A DNA stretch of 64,000 bases, from NCBI GenBank assembly GCA_003255025.1, contig QANY01002246.1:16835-80834 (forward strand), read 5' to 3'. The position numbers and the translations under genes are program-made. Each line of letters begins with the position of its first letter. Within the stretch, counting starts at the first letter, position 1. Shown one piece after another: positions 46,333-58,520 of the stretch. The notes beneath the pieces were generated by a model. The model was given only the letters and a program-made list of their open reading frames with translations. It was not told the DNA's origin and ran no database searches. This DNA is from Datisca glomerata (taxonomy: Eukaryota; Streptophyta; Magnoliopsida; Cucurbitales; Datiscaceae).

Positions 46333-47138
46333 CTGCAAAGTAAAAAATTCAACAAAATTAACAAACAATTATGATAAAATAGAGCTTCCAATTTTAGTTA
46401 ACATGTAGGTTCCAATATCTTTAACATGTAGGCTCCAAAGAACATTGTATGTCCCGAAAATTATAAAATAGACTCTCACACATATGAGGGGGAACAAAAC
46501 TATAGAACTAAATCTATGGAAGAAAATCATCATAGATCTTAATTTAGTCGACAACAACATATTAAGATAAAAAATTAACTGCAAAAATTGAAAAGAGACC
46601 TAATCAGAGATGGGGAATGAGATGCTCTCCCTCCCCAGTGATGAAAACTACAATGAAAAACTTGACAAGATGGCGGTTAAATTCAAACACTTCGAAATTT
46701 TGAAGGATGTTAAAGATTGTGGTTTTAGAGAAAATTGGAGATTACTCTAGAGGGAAAAGTTTGTGGGCATTTATTTGACTTCTCATAATTTATAAAATAA
46801 TTGATGACAATATAAAACTGTGAGAAATAAATAAAAATGATTTAAGAGGTAATTCATTAAGTTTGATGTACTTTCGTAATTTTGGATTGGTTTTCAAATT
46901 TAAAGTAATTCAATAATCTGATCAGGAAGTAAATTAAAATTATCAAAAAAATAAAATTATCGTTAATTTTCAAATCGCAGAAGGATTACAAGAGTATTGC
47001 GGTGTAAGTTACAACTAAACGTGCCAATTTCTAATCATTTCTGACCCATTCAGAAGTGAATAGGTATCCGTGAAGGCCTAGTCATTCCCACTTCAATGGA
47101 CTCGATTCAAGGCCTAACCAGTTCCTCCACTGCTCCAC
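46333..47138. other. Upstream region of the ABC transporter gene
   Basis: AT-rich DNA without a recognised element. Transcription of the ABC transporter gene presumably starts between about 46980 and 47139, but I see no clear TATA box at the right distance. Confidence 0.4.
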
Positions 47139-50100
47139 ATGAATCAACTCCATCCCATGCTTCCTTCGGCAACGGTAAATGGAGAAGCTGCTCCCCTCTC
47201 ACTCTTTCTTGGAAAATTGAGCAAAAGTGTTCTTCTCCCAAGCTATCTGTATCCACCACTCCATATCCAAAGAATCATCCTCAAGCCAAAACCTCATCTG
47301 TTCACCACTCTGAAACCCATAAGTCCAGAGCTTCCTCTGAGAAAAAGAGCACTCAGACTCAAATCCTTCAATTTCACAAATTCATCCCCATTCATACAGT
47401 CGCACTCTCAATCCCATAAACATGCTTTCCCAACTTTTCAATCCCTGGATTCGCTCAAACCATACGTTCTCTCCCAACAAACATCCATCCTCGTTGGCTG
47501 GCTCTGCAGCCTTGTATCGGTGCTTTCTCTCTCCCATATCGTACCCAGACTGGGAAAATTATCATCTCTTATCAGCAAGATAGATGCGATCAAGCTGAGA
47601 GACGACGGCCTGGTTCTGGGTGCTTTCATGTTGGCTCGTTTATTCGCGAGCTATTGGCAGCAAGCGTTTCTGTGGGAAGCGGCGTTGAATGCAGTTTACG
47701 AAATCCGCGTTCGTGTTTATGAGAGGGTTTTGCATAGGGACTTGGGGTTCTTCGAAGGTGGTGCCGGTGTTCCTGCTGGCGACATTGCTTACAGGATAAC
47801 TGCTGAGGCATCGGACCTCGCTGATACTGTGTATGCTCTTCTCAATGTGAGAAATACTTTATTTGATCCTTCTATGGTAGTACACGTCTTTCATTTTTTC
47901 AATTATGCATACTAGTGAGCAGTAAATTATGGTTCGATTGATTGAACGGAACTTCTAAAGTTCTAATCATCAAAGAAATGGTATCATAGATTCAAGAAGA
48001 TAATTTATTGTCCAGGCGATTGTAGCAGAAGTTTATTGTCACTTGCCAAAAAAAGCAGAAATTTATTGTTTGACTATAATCTATCATCGGTAACTGATCC
48101 TAAATTCCCATGGTCAATATTTTCGATGTTGTTTTCATAGTTGAAAGCTTTATGCTGGTGTTTATAAGAACTAAGATGGCCTCCCTAGTGGGTGTGTTTA
48201 GTCTTTAGCTGCCATATTTTGTTCTAAGAACTTCATTTGAACTGCAGACCATCGTGCCCAGTACTTTGCAGTTTTCAGCTATGGCAACACAAATGTTAGT
48301 GATCAGCCCTACCCTTTCTGTGATCTCAGCTGTGGTAAGTATGTAGTAGATAATTCGCGTCTTCAAATTTTGTCATTCAAATTTCGGCCGTGAGTAATTA
48401 TTTTTGTCTTTGCAGGTCATTCCATTAATGGCTGTTGTCATTGCCTATCTTGGTGAGAGGCAGCGTAATATATCTAAAGAGGCGCATCTTAGTATTGCTA
48501 ATCTTTCAGCCTACCTGAATGAGGTGTATATATATATATATATGTATTATTTCATTGTCTGTAATCTCCCTTTCAAAAGTATTAAAACGAATAATTAAAG
48601 CAGATGTTCCTGCTTTTTTTTTATATCTGCTGCTTATAGTTACAGTTTGTAATTTCTTCTATTCTATGCGAATGAAAACTTAGTTAATCCCCTATCTGAA
48701 ACTAGCCAATGTTCACAACAAATATCATGTTTTTAGGTCCTCCCAGCAATTCTTTTTGTCAAAGCAAACAATGCAGAGTTGTGTGAAAATGCAAGATTTC
48801 AGAGACTTGCTCATGCTGACCTATCAACACATCTTAAGAAGAAGAAAATGAAATCATTTGTTCCACAGATAATACAAGCTATATATTTCGGGGCACTGTT
48901 GATACTTTCTGTTAGTTCACTGTTGATTTCAAGGGGTTCTTTCAGTGGCTCTAGCATGGTTTCATTTATCACGTCATTGATTTTTCTCATTGAGCCAATC
49001 CAGGTAATGTTTTATTTTCACTAAACTTCCCTGTTTTACGATCCTTTCTGCTTTGATTTTGTTCCTTCCAATTTCATGAACTTTTCAAATGATTTTTTTC
49101 ATGTATGAATTATATTTTTATCTTCTATTTGCTCGGTATCCTTTTGAAATTCTAGAGGCACTATTATTATTTTACTTCATTTTGGAGACATTATAGGGCA
49201 ATAATCTCTAGTTAATTTGTTACTATGACTTCTATGATCCTTCTCCTCCCCCCTCAAGTTATCCTGTCTATTATAATTGTTCAAACACTGACGAGCTGCC
49301 TAAAATGTTCAATCTTCTGAAAATTAAGGATCACGCAGGGTATTGGAAAAGCATACCATGAGTTAAAGCAAGGTGAGCCAGCAATTGAACGCTTGTTTCA
49401 GTTGGCCAAATTCAAATCTAAGGTAATCTATGGTTTGACTGACAGCTGTGATTTCATGTACTGAGTTTATGAGTAAATATAGTACAAAAAAGAAATATTG
49501 AGCTTCTTGTTTCGACCTATACTCACTTGAAAATCAAGTTCAATAATTTCTGTTGAATAAATGAGTTAATATTCAATGAGATATCTCTTCATTTGGATAT
49601 TTTTATATTTGGAAAATTTCTTTATCGTGGTCCAATACCTCCAATTGGTATTTTCATTATGAGCACTCAATGATATGTTGATCCCTGTGGTCCACAGGTG
49701 GTTGAGAAAGCAGATGCCCTTGATTTGAACTATGTTGAAGGCGATGTTAAATTTTGTGATATCTCGTTTAACTACGCGAATAAGATGCCTTTTATTTTGA
49801 ATGGTTTGAACTTCCATATTAAAGCTGGAGAAACAGTTGCTGTTATTGGACCCTCTGGGGGAGGAAAGACAACCCTTATTAAATTGCTCCTTCGCCTTTA
49901 TGACCCTTTATGTGGTAAGCTATTATATAAGTAGTTATTAAAACAAGAACGTATTCAGTCTTTTAGAGTTACTGCATAGATCTTGATGGAAAATTTCTTG
50001 AGTTTCAATATTTTCTAGTGTGTATATATTTATTTTTCTTTATTGTCATGTTTATTGAGCAGGTTCTATATTTATCGATGACCATAACATCCAGAGTATG

Positions 50101-52884
50101 CGCTTGGAAAGTTTGAGGAGACACGTTGGTTTGGTTTCACAGGAGATTGTGAGTTTGCTGATGACCCTTCTACACACAGTCTATAGGAACTTGGGTTGCA
50201 AAGTTTGTCTTATACTAGTCAGCCCATCACGTGCATTGCACGTGATGATCAATTATATTTATCTCATGCATTTATTTATTAAGTATGTTTATTTATTAAA
50301 TGCTCAATTTTAATACAAAGTTATGACGTAAATTTTCTTGTTTGAAATGAAAAAAATTTCTGAATGGAAAAGGAAAAGTAACATTTATTGAGAGTAAGCA
50401 AATTTGACATATTTAAGTGAACATATGATATGACTATCTTTCGTGTGAAATTTGATATATATGACTCTTTTTATAGTTAATCAATTGTGCATTAAAGGTT
50501 TTTTTTTTGTCAAAGAATTGTGCATTAAAGTTAAGAAGTATTATGTTTCTCAAACAAAAATGTAATGAACTTCAGTTCTTATTTTATTAATTTCATGTCT
50601 AGATTGGAATAAAAGAAATAAAATAATGGTATATTAGTCAATAAAAAATTTCTCCCCTCAAGCCCCTTTTTTATAGTATAGAAGTATAGATATAGATATG
50701 GATGGAAGGGCTTGTAGGCTTATATTCCGTCTGCTGCATTAGACTTCCGCTCTCTCTATAGTCTATACTGTGTGTTCTTGCAATAGTTTTGTGTAGCTTT
50801 TGATTGGGTGACGTGACAGGAACTTTCTCAACTTGGAGATGTCTGATAGTTATAGATGTAAATTTTCTAGATGAAATATAATGCTATATTGTGATTACTT
50901 CTTTTTTTGCTATCAGACGCTGTTTTCTGGGACGGTTGCTGAAAATATTGGGTATAGTGATCTGATGAAGAAAATCGACATGGAGAAGGTTCAGCATGCT
51001 GCACGAACTGCAAATGCAGATGACTTTGTCAGAAATCTACCTGAAGGATATAACACAAATATTGGACCCAGGGGCTCAATGTTGAGTGGAGGCCAGAAGC
51101 AAAGGTGTAAAAACTTTGAATCCCTTCTAGATCCTAATGTTACTATAGATACTTGCTATGAACCACGAGGGTGTAGCGCAATTAGTCACCGTAGACTTGA
51201 GAGTTTGCTCTCCCCAGCTCGCGGGTTTGAACTAGGCGCTGCAATTTTGTGGTCATCGGATTGTGGATTTATCCCTTGAATTTACCGATGCGTACTTGCA
51301 GGAAACTTATTGCCGAGGACTTGTGCACCCTCGGGATTAGTCAGAGAACTACGCTCTGGAGATCCGATGCTAGCCAAAATAGGGGTGTGCAACCGTTCCG
51401 TCCCGAACCGAGCGGGACGGGATGGGATTTTTATGGCGGGACGGGACAAAATTTTTTTTCCCGTTCGGGATGGGACGGGACACAGGACAAAACATTTTGT
51501 CCCGACTTGTCCCGTCCCGATTATTCATAAATAGTCCAACATTTTTATTTTTTTCAAATTGACCTTTAATTTTTTTAATTTTAACCCATAATTTTTTTAT
51601 CTTTTAATTTTTAACTTTTTAATCTTTTGAACTTTAAACTAATTTTAATTTCTAGCCTAAATTTTTTAACAAAATACCCGCTCCCGTCCTGTCCCACTGG
51701 GGATTTTCCCTCAATACGGGATGGGACTTAAAAAGAATTGTCCCGTCCCGATCGGGACGGGACAAAAAGACTCAAAAACCGTCGTGCACGCCCCTGAACC
51801 AAAAAGATATTTGATATGATTCTGTTGGTGCAGTCTGGTGGAACTTTCCGTATGGTTTCTGATCTGAAAATGAGTTTCCACAAAACCTTAAAGACAAGGA
51901 AAACAATGGTGTTTTCCGAAAACAAAAAATATTCGAAAACATATTTGGTAGTAGGGTTTAAAAGTTTTTTAGGAGAATAATTTTTTTTCGAAAACTTGTT
52001 TGAAAACAGTTTCCAAAACCAGTTAAGAGTGGAATACGCATTTGGCTGACTTGTTTTTGGTAAAGTTTCGTGTAAAATCTGTTAAGATTCTAACTGCCAT
52101 TTTCGCGAAGAGATAGTTACTGATTTGGTTTATCTAGTTTGTCCTTTTCGGTGGCACTGAAGGTGCTGTTAGATAACTTTTCTGCGTATTCTCATACAGA
52201 CTCGCAATTGCAAGGGCAGTCTATCAGAATTCCTCTATTTTGATTTTGGACGAGGCAACTTCAGCGCTGGATAGCAGGGCTGAGTTATTGGTCAGACAAG
52301 CTTTGGAACGCTTGATGGAAAATCATACTGTGAGTATTAACAAATTCAATCTATCTTCTTATAATCATTTGGCGTGCGCACCTCACATTTAATGAAAATG
52401 TTCATAGCATTGAAGAGAGTGTATTATTAATAAATATGGTTAGACCACAGACGAGAATGTAATTTTAAGTGGAAGTGATAGAGCCGCAGGTTTTGCTTAA
52501 ATCTCAGAGCTTTTAAATTAAACAGCCACCAAGAGTGGCCTTTAAACCATCCATCTGCCTGTCCTTCGCTGCATCATCTTCAATTGCTCCATAAATTTGC
52601 ATATAATATGTATATGATGTTGAAAACCCAATACGATACAATAGATGTTCCATGAGTGCAAGCTGCTTTAGTATTAGAGTGGATATGTAATACTCTTTTT
52701 GAGTCATTCTTCTTCTTTAGTTTTTCGCTTTCGAACATGCATCTGATATGAAAATCCTTAGGTACTGGTCATTGCACATAGACTGGAAACAGTTATGATG
52801 GCACAAAGAGTGTTCCTTTTAGAAGATGGAAAGCTAAAGGAGCTTAATCGCTCCACTCTTTTAGGTCTTCAGCAGGAGGATTGA
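47139..52884 (+). CDS. ABCB29: Chloroplast half-size ABC transporter, ABCB29-like
   Basis: Ten exons: 47139-47846, 48248-48334, 48416-48523, 48737-49003, 49339-49422, 49698-49914, 50063-50148, 50917-51104, 52200-52329, 52762-52884. All introns are GT-AG and the frame stays open for 665 residues, close to Arabidopsis ABCB29 plus a longer N-terminus. Residues 1 to about 100 are S/T/P-rich with few acids, fitting a transit peptide. Exons 1-5 hold the ABC transmembrane domain (about 115-400). The nucleotide-binding domain has Walker [10 protein letters not shown] (469-477), signature LSGGQ (575-579), Walker B ILILDEAT (595-602) and switch AHR (630-632). It should dimerise in a plastid membrane and use ATP for export; the substrate is unknown. 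An alternative ATG at 47096 is in another frame. Introns 7 and 8 carry transposons but splice sites are intact. Confidence 0.93.
50215..50690 (-). mobile_element. Non-autonomous Helitron in ABCB29 intron 7
   Basis: On the minus strand it starts TCTATACTTCTATACTAT (5' TC end at 50690) and ends CTAG at 50218-50215. A 10-bp stem catcacgtgc/gcacgtgatg with a 3-base loop (50225-50247) lies 7-8 bases before the CTAG end. The host bases are A (50214) and T (50691), the expected AT insertion site without target duplication. All Helitron end rules are met. No Rep/helicase gene is present. Confidence 0.9.
51161..51371 (+). mobile_element. tRNA-derived SINE in ABCB29 intron 8
   Basis: gtgtagcgcaattagt (51171-51186) is an A-box-like sequence and gggtttgaact (51223-51233) a B-box-like sequence, 37 bases apart. 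The GC-rich body continues to about 51371 (including ccctcgggattagtcagag), as in plant SINEs. It is not a functional tRNA gene because no cloverleaf acceptor stem closes it. Target duplications are not clear. Confidence 0.7.
51380..51796. mobile_element. hAT-type MITE in ABCB29 intron 8
   Basis: The left end TAGGGGTGTGCAACCG and the complement of the right end CAGGGGCGTGCACGAC form imperfect terminal inverted repeats. The 8-bp flanks agccaaaa (51372-51379) and aaccaaaa (51797-51804) match at seven of eight bases. Subterminal cgtcccg/cgggacggg words fill both ends. It is 417 bp, with no coding capacity. Confidence 0.85.
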
Positions 52885-53870
52885 TTGCTCTCTTCTGGGC
52901 TACTGTCCCATGGGAATTGTTTATGGATTTGAGTACAGTGCAAGGAAGCAGAGAAAAACCTTCCATTTGTCTCTTTCCCCCCCTTCTGTGTCAATTTATT
53001 TCTGGTTCTTCATTTCTTGTACACCTTGGACGTGGTTTAGCTTTTATTTGTTTTTCTTTCCCATCATAAGATTCAAATTACTTGTAATGGGAGGGATATG
53101 GATTCTCTGCTATTGAAAGCTCAACACAAAAAAGAAGTTAGATTTGAATGGACAAAATTCGTTAAGGGTAAAAAAAAAATTTAAGTTAACTAAATAATTA
53201 ATATATTAATGCAAAAGCCTTCAAATTGATATTTTTTAGCATGTATGCATCACACGTAAATTTTGAGCGATACATTGAAGTTATTGATTAAGATGATGAG
53301 AATCAACATACTCAGAAATTTGGGAAGCCTACTCCATAGTAATCTCTCTCTAGTTTTTGCACTTAAAACATAAATTTCATGAATTGGGAAAACTTACCCC
53401 ATACAAAGTGAGTCTTTCATAATTTTCATGAATTGTCACTTATACTAAAATATAATATCTTCTTCAGTATAATATTTGTCACATCTACTAAAATATATTA
53501 TTTTATTCATTTTGAGGAGAGAATTTATGGAGTTAAAATTTGAAAAAGTTATAGCACGTGATGTGATATTAAATTATGTAAATAATACTGAAAACTCATT
53601 ATTTCAAGCGTATATAACATTTTTCATAGAAGGGGGAAAATTTCTAGGATTCTTAGAGACTTAAGTTTTCAGTATTTAAATATTATATTATTTTTTTTGT
53701 CAAGGTAAAATATTATATAATTTATATTTTGAGAAAAAATGAAATAGTGTTAAAAATTGAAGACGTAATTGGAAATTTGTTCTTATGGAGGAGGGTGTAC
53801 GTGTACCGTTGGGTTTACTTTAAAGAATGCTCATCGTGAGAGTGGGACCCCATTGCCCCACAGTCTACTC
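52885..53870. other. ABCB29 3' region and intergenic DNA
   Basis: The 3' untranslated region probably runs from 52885 to about 53110. The rest is AT-rich DNA up to the G+C-richer start of the next gene. No element is recognised. Confidence 0.4.
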
Positions 53871-54948
53871 GTCACGTATCCCCCTTTCGTATTTACCGCC
53901 TTCGATAAACCCGCGTTAGCGCGCTCCTTCCTTCTGCTGCTCCGTTTTACAATTCCGATCACTTTTCAATTCCGACGAAAACTCTTCACCCTTCAGGGAT
54001 CTTGACATTAAGGTATTCTACCGGTACAAGTTTTATCTCTTCGTAGAACTTCCATTTCAATAACTTCTGGTTAAGCCGCTACTGTAAGTGAGTTGAAGTT
54101 GGTGTTGACACTTTTGGTGGAATACCTTGTTTATATTGCATATATAGCATTACAATGTCTCCCCTATTAATTTTCAATTTAACCTCGTCGTCTCTTGACT
54201 AACATGATTGAGCATTACAATTTAGTTGTATCTGTTTTTTCCCCTTCAATTATATAGCTCACTTGTGTTTCCTATTGAACTCGAGCCCTAGAATTATGTT
54301 GTTTTTATATTGAATTTAGCAATAGCATGCCGGAGATTCATGCCTCACTCTCATATAGGTGAACTTGGTTCGTTCAATTCTTAGGGAGAAGAAGGATCCA
54401 CTGGGAATGAATGGGAAGACTGGAGTAGTATCTTCATTAGCCGGAAGGAGTCTCCACTAGCGTCATTCGAAGAAAGAACATAAAAAAGGGTGACTCTTTA
54501 GGTAGGATAGATGTAGTCCAATGGCTAAAGCTCTGCCAGCTTCTTGTAGACTGAACTCTCTTCTCTTTAGCCTTCGAGTTGTTTTTGGGTGGGATGGTCG
54601 AATTGTTCTTCGCCACTAGTGGCAACGAAGTTCTTGGTTATGCATCTTAATCATTAAGGAAAACTTTCTACGGGTATATATGGCAGAAACGGGGTTGTTA
54701 AATATGGAAAAGTTAGACAATCTTTCAATTGCCATTTCATTCTAGAGCTTTCAATTAGAAGATCAGTAGGTGAGTCTGAAATGCTTTGTTCCCCTTTGCT
54801 ATCTATTCAGTAGGCAAAGTCACCAGATTATGACTTTGTGTGTTTGGAAGTGGATCATTTTCAATTTATATATCCAACATAATTTAGACAGTTATATTAA
54901 GCAAAAGAGTCATCACTCCGAATTTAGGTGTTTCAATGTGTTTTGCAG
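53871..54948 (+). other. Probable 5' untranslated exon and intron of the RPA14 gene
   Basis: A G+C-rich, pyrimidine-rich stretch (about 53870-54012, with ctccttccttctgctgctcc) looks like a plant 5' leader and ends at a donor aag|gtattc (54013). The coding exon has an acceptor ttttgcag at 54941-54948. So the leader is inferred to be spliced. A second donor-like aggtgagt at 54768 could end another leader exon. A G+C-rich block at 54350-54640 lies within this intron. Confidence 0.5.
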
Positions 54949-54951
54949 AAG

Positions 54952-56489
54952 ATGGATGCATCAAACCCTGCAGTCTTCGTCAATGCTGAGCTTCTACGCT
55001 TGTATATTGGAAGAAGGGTAAGGGCCGCTCTTCAGGTTATAAGATGTGAGGGGGGAGTTGTAATTGGAAAATCAACGGACGAGAACCAGCTAATTGTAAA
55101 AGGCTCTCCGCCCTTTCCACTTTCAAATTCAACTTATGTTGAGGTTATTGGTGTTGCTGACAGCGACAAATCCATCCGTGCTGATGTCTGGACCAATTTC
55201 GGTGACACTTTTGGTATGTATATCTTCTAGCTATTTTCTCTCTTATATAGACTGATCAGCTGTAACACAACATCTTACGGATGTTTTTCATGTTATTTAC
55301 AGCAAAAACTAGTTTATATCCCTTAGGTACAACAGAACTATTTGTAGAATATACAGCTTATTGGTCTTTTCCAAAAGCATCAAAGGCTATTATCTAAGAA
55401 ATACCGACACCAACACATGACATGCTATGGACATGTTGAAATGACTACATGTATATTTATACATATTTATATTTGCAGATATACATTTGCATTTTCCATT
55501 CATATGGAAAACCCTACAACGAAAAGATGCAGAAAAGAGCTCATTACAAATATTTGATCAAAGAAATTAACAAGGATTGTACCTCTTTGGCTTAGTCAGG
55601 AAGCAGACTGAAGTTTTATTTATTTTGAAGTAAATAAAAAACTGAAGTTTTCTCTTGTTCTTTTTTGTCTAAACTTGCCTTAGTTCTTTTGTTTAGCGCA
55701 TAGTTAAAATGTTAAAGTATTTTGAGCCCTTTTTCCCTTATAGTTTAGTAAACAACTCAGACACATCTCTATGTGTTGGCACGTGTCGCAACATGTCCCA
55801 ATGTGTCGGGAATGTGTCAGAAAATTAAAAGAAAAAATTCCGTCATTAATTTTGTTTGCAGACACGTACAGGAGTTTGTCAGTGTCCGACAATGGAACTC
55901 TCTCCTGAAAAGAGTGCCGATGCTTCATAGGTTATCTGTAGTCATTATGCTTGCTGGAACTCCTAGTTTTTTTTATAAAATACGACTCTTCTTAAATGGT
56001 TTTGGCATCATACTTTCATATGTTGAATGTCTTATAGATGACAATCACCCTTGCCTAGAAACTCAAAAAGAGCTGTTCTTTTGTTCATAGGAAGTGTTTT
56101 GAGTAGTTAACGAATGCCTTAAATATGACACACAGAAACACCATGCATCCTAAGCAGTAGTCGAACCATTAATCAAGAAACAGCCCGTGAATGACGATTC
56201 TTTCATATATGCCTATGATGTAGACAGAACCTTAAATATTGGCTATTTAGCTAAATATGCATTCTCCTGCAAGTGCATGTCAGCACTTGCCTCCTGTTCT
56301 TTTTGACGACTCAGTTTATTTTAACAGTTTATAAGCCTTCTGAATAGAGCTTTTCTTTTTCTTTTAATTTCTTATTTATTTTTTTTAAATATTTTTTTCT
56401 ATTTTTTTTGCCTCCTGTTCGCAGATGCATATACCTACAATCAACTTTGTAAGCTTGCCAATGGGGAATTCAAAAGCTTGTTTATCTGA
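54952..56489 (+). CDS. RPA3: Replication protein A 14-kDa subunit
   Basis: Two coding exons, 54952-55213 and 56425-56489, join in phase 1 across a 1.2-kb GT-AG intron to give 108 residues, the usual length of plant RPA14. The start NPAVFVNAELLRLYIGRRVR matches the family, followed by a beta-barrel OB fold (ALQVIRCEGGVVIGKSTDEN, STYVEVIGVADSDKSIRADV, WTNFGDTF) and a C-terminal helix NQLCKLANGEFKSLF used in the trimer core. RPA14 joins RPA70 and RPA32 to coat single-stranded DNA in replication and repair in the nucleus. The frame and splice sites are intact. Arabidopsis has two paralogs (A and B), and I cannot say which this matches. Confidence 0.92.
55740..55950. repeat. GTGTC-word cluster in the RPA14 intron
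   Basis: acgtgtcgc, atgtccca, tgtgtcggg, tgtgtcag and agtgtccgac recur in both halves of this segment with a central aaaattaaaag core. This suggests the arms of a small non-autonomous transposon, but I could not define its ends. Confidence 0.35.
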
Positions 56490-56587
56490 GAGATTCAACA
56501 ACCTTTACTTTCTCATGGAGATGGACTTGGTATAAATTGAATCTGCTATGATTTCTATTATAAGTTTCTATTGAACACATGCACTTG

Positions 56588-56741
56588 AAACACTTATGTA
56601 ATTTTCTTTTCTTCTTCTTTTCCCCGAAGTGTATAAATGGACTTTCGGTTTGAAAAGGTCATCCAAACACTTACGTAATTTTCTTTTCTTCTTCTTTTCC
56701 CCGAAGTGTATAAATGGACTTTCGGTTTGAAAAGGTCATCC
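56588..56741. repeat. 77-bp perfect-phase tandem duplication
   Basis: Copy 1 (56588-56664) and copy 2 (56665-56741) differ at one base (tatg/tacg). It lies about 100 bases after the RPA14 stop and so may fall within the 3' untranslated region. Confidence 0.9.
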
Positions 56742-58400
56742 GTGAACTGCGGATTTGTAGAAGCTAAGGGAAAACAGAAGCATCTATCCTGATATTTTAA
56801 GGGATATAAGATCGCGGAATTTAAGTTTAGATTCCTCTTGAGTTTTTATTATTAGATAATCAAATATTTTACAGATTTATATCTATCTATATTGTTTTAG
56901 AAATTTAAAGCGGCTGCTGAAATTAGGGAGATGTAAATGGAAAATTCATGAAGTGTGAAAAATTTTCTCCATATTTACCTGTTAACTAAGTAATGTAAAT
57001 GGAGTGCGTATACACACTTTGGTGTTTGGGTTTCAAGAGATTATCATTATTTGGTTCATCAGTGACTAAAGTTGAAAATAAGATAAATCTAATTGGTGAA
57101 TTGATTTTAACATTGTTCAACTTCATCTAAACAAAACCCAAATTTATTATATTATTTAAGAGTTGTAGATGTGCGACTATTAGTTATCATGCTACAAAAA
57201 TTGAATACTAATATTAAGAGGTGATGAGGTGGCATCGTAAATGAGATTGTGGTATAGAGAATAAGAAGAGACGATGATTCGTAAAACGGTAAGAGTAAGT
57301 TAAATAAGATAATATAGATAAGGTGGATGAGGAGATAAAAATGTTTATTCAAAAATAAAAAATAAAATCAATAATTGAAAAGGCAACATATTTTATAACT
57401 ATAAAAATAACTAATTCATCTTGTTGATTTGAATAAAAATAATATGGGCAATGCCCTTAATTAGCTCGTAGTGCAAAGATAATTGGGTTAATACATATAA
57501 GAGCAATATTATTTAATTAATACTAATTTTTATTATAATAATGAATGTAATTAATTACATACATATATAGAATAATAAAAATAGACAATTTAGCTTAAAA
57601 TATGATATTATTTTAATAGAACATAATCCTCCTACTCCAAAATACTTAAATTGCATAAACTTTTTTATCATACCTTTCAAATTAAAGTATAAATTTGAGT
57701 ATTAAATTACTTGAGAAAAATATTTACTTTTATAAGTAGTATAATACGATTATATCATTTGTTACTTACAATTGCGATTTGCTTGTTTAAAGTTGGTTAA
57801 ATGCTGTAACTAAATCTAATTGTTCAAATTGGTTTAACAAAATGTTTGTTATTTAAAATGAATGTAATGTTATTCAAAATAGTTTAAAGGGTAATATGGA
57901 TTAAACTTCAATATAGGATAATCGTAGTAAATTTAGTTGTCGAGTGTCAAGTGCGGTCTTAAGATCGTCTAGACCGAAGAGAAACTGATGCACGTAAATT
58001 GCTTCAGACACTCTGATAGTTAAACAAAAAATGGTATAATGAGATTTTTGTTGGGTAATTTTTTTTCAAAAATATCTATTTTAAATATAACATTAATTAT
58101 AAGAATTCATTAATTATAAAATCTATTAACAAACCCAGTTATTAGAAATAAATAAATACGATTATGATTCTTATGAAATAGTTTAATTCATTAACAAACC
58201 CTGATTTTTTCGCATATGTTTTTCAAAGATTAGTAAGATACGTTATCTTAGATTCTTATACCTCATGATATCTTTCTACATCTGCGAAACAATTATCTTT
58301 ATAAACAAGAATTCAAAAAATAATGGATGAATTCGAATTTCAAAATTAGGTTTGTTACTAGCCAAATCACTTGTTTTGATAACTTGTTAATTGAGTTTCC
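56742..58400. other. AT-rich intergenic DNA
   Basis: No coding homology, LTR or RNA gene is seen. Confidence 0.5.
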
Positions 58401-58520
58401 TTGCGTTATAAATATACGGCAACTTCTATTCTTTCTCTTATTGAACATCTTAAATTAAATTTACATGAATTGTTAATTCGATTGAATATTTTGGATCTGT
58501 GGTGCTTGAATTTTGAGTAA

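Noticed and set aside
47096..47419. Open frame overlapping the start of the ABC transporter
   Set aside because: It is in a different frame from the conserved transmembrane domain; the frame from 47139 continues into exon 2 with homology.
51161..51240. tRNA gene in ABCB29 intron 8
   Set aside because: A and B boxes are present, but the flanks do not pair as an acceptor stem and a long SINE body follows.
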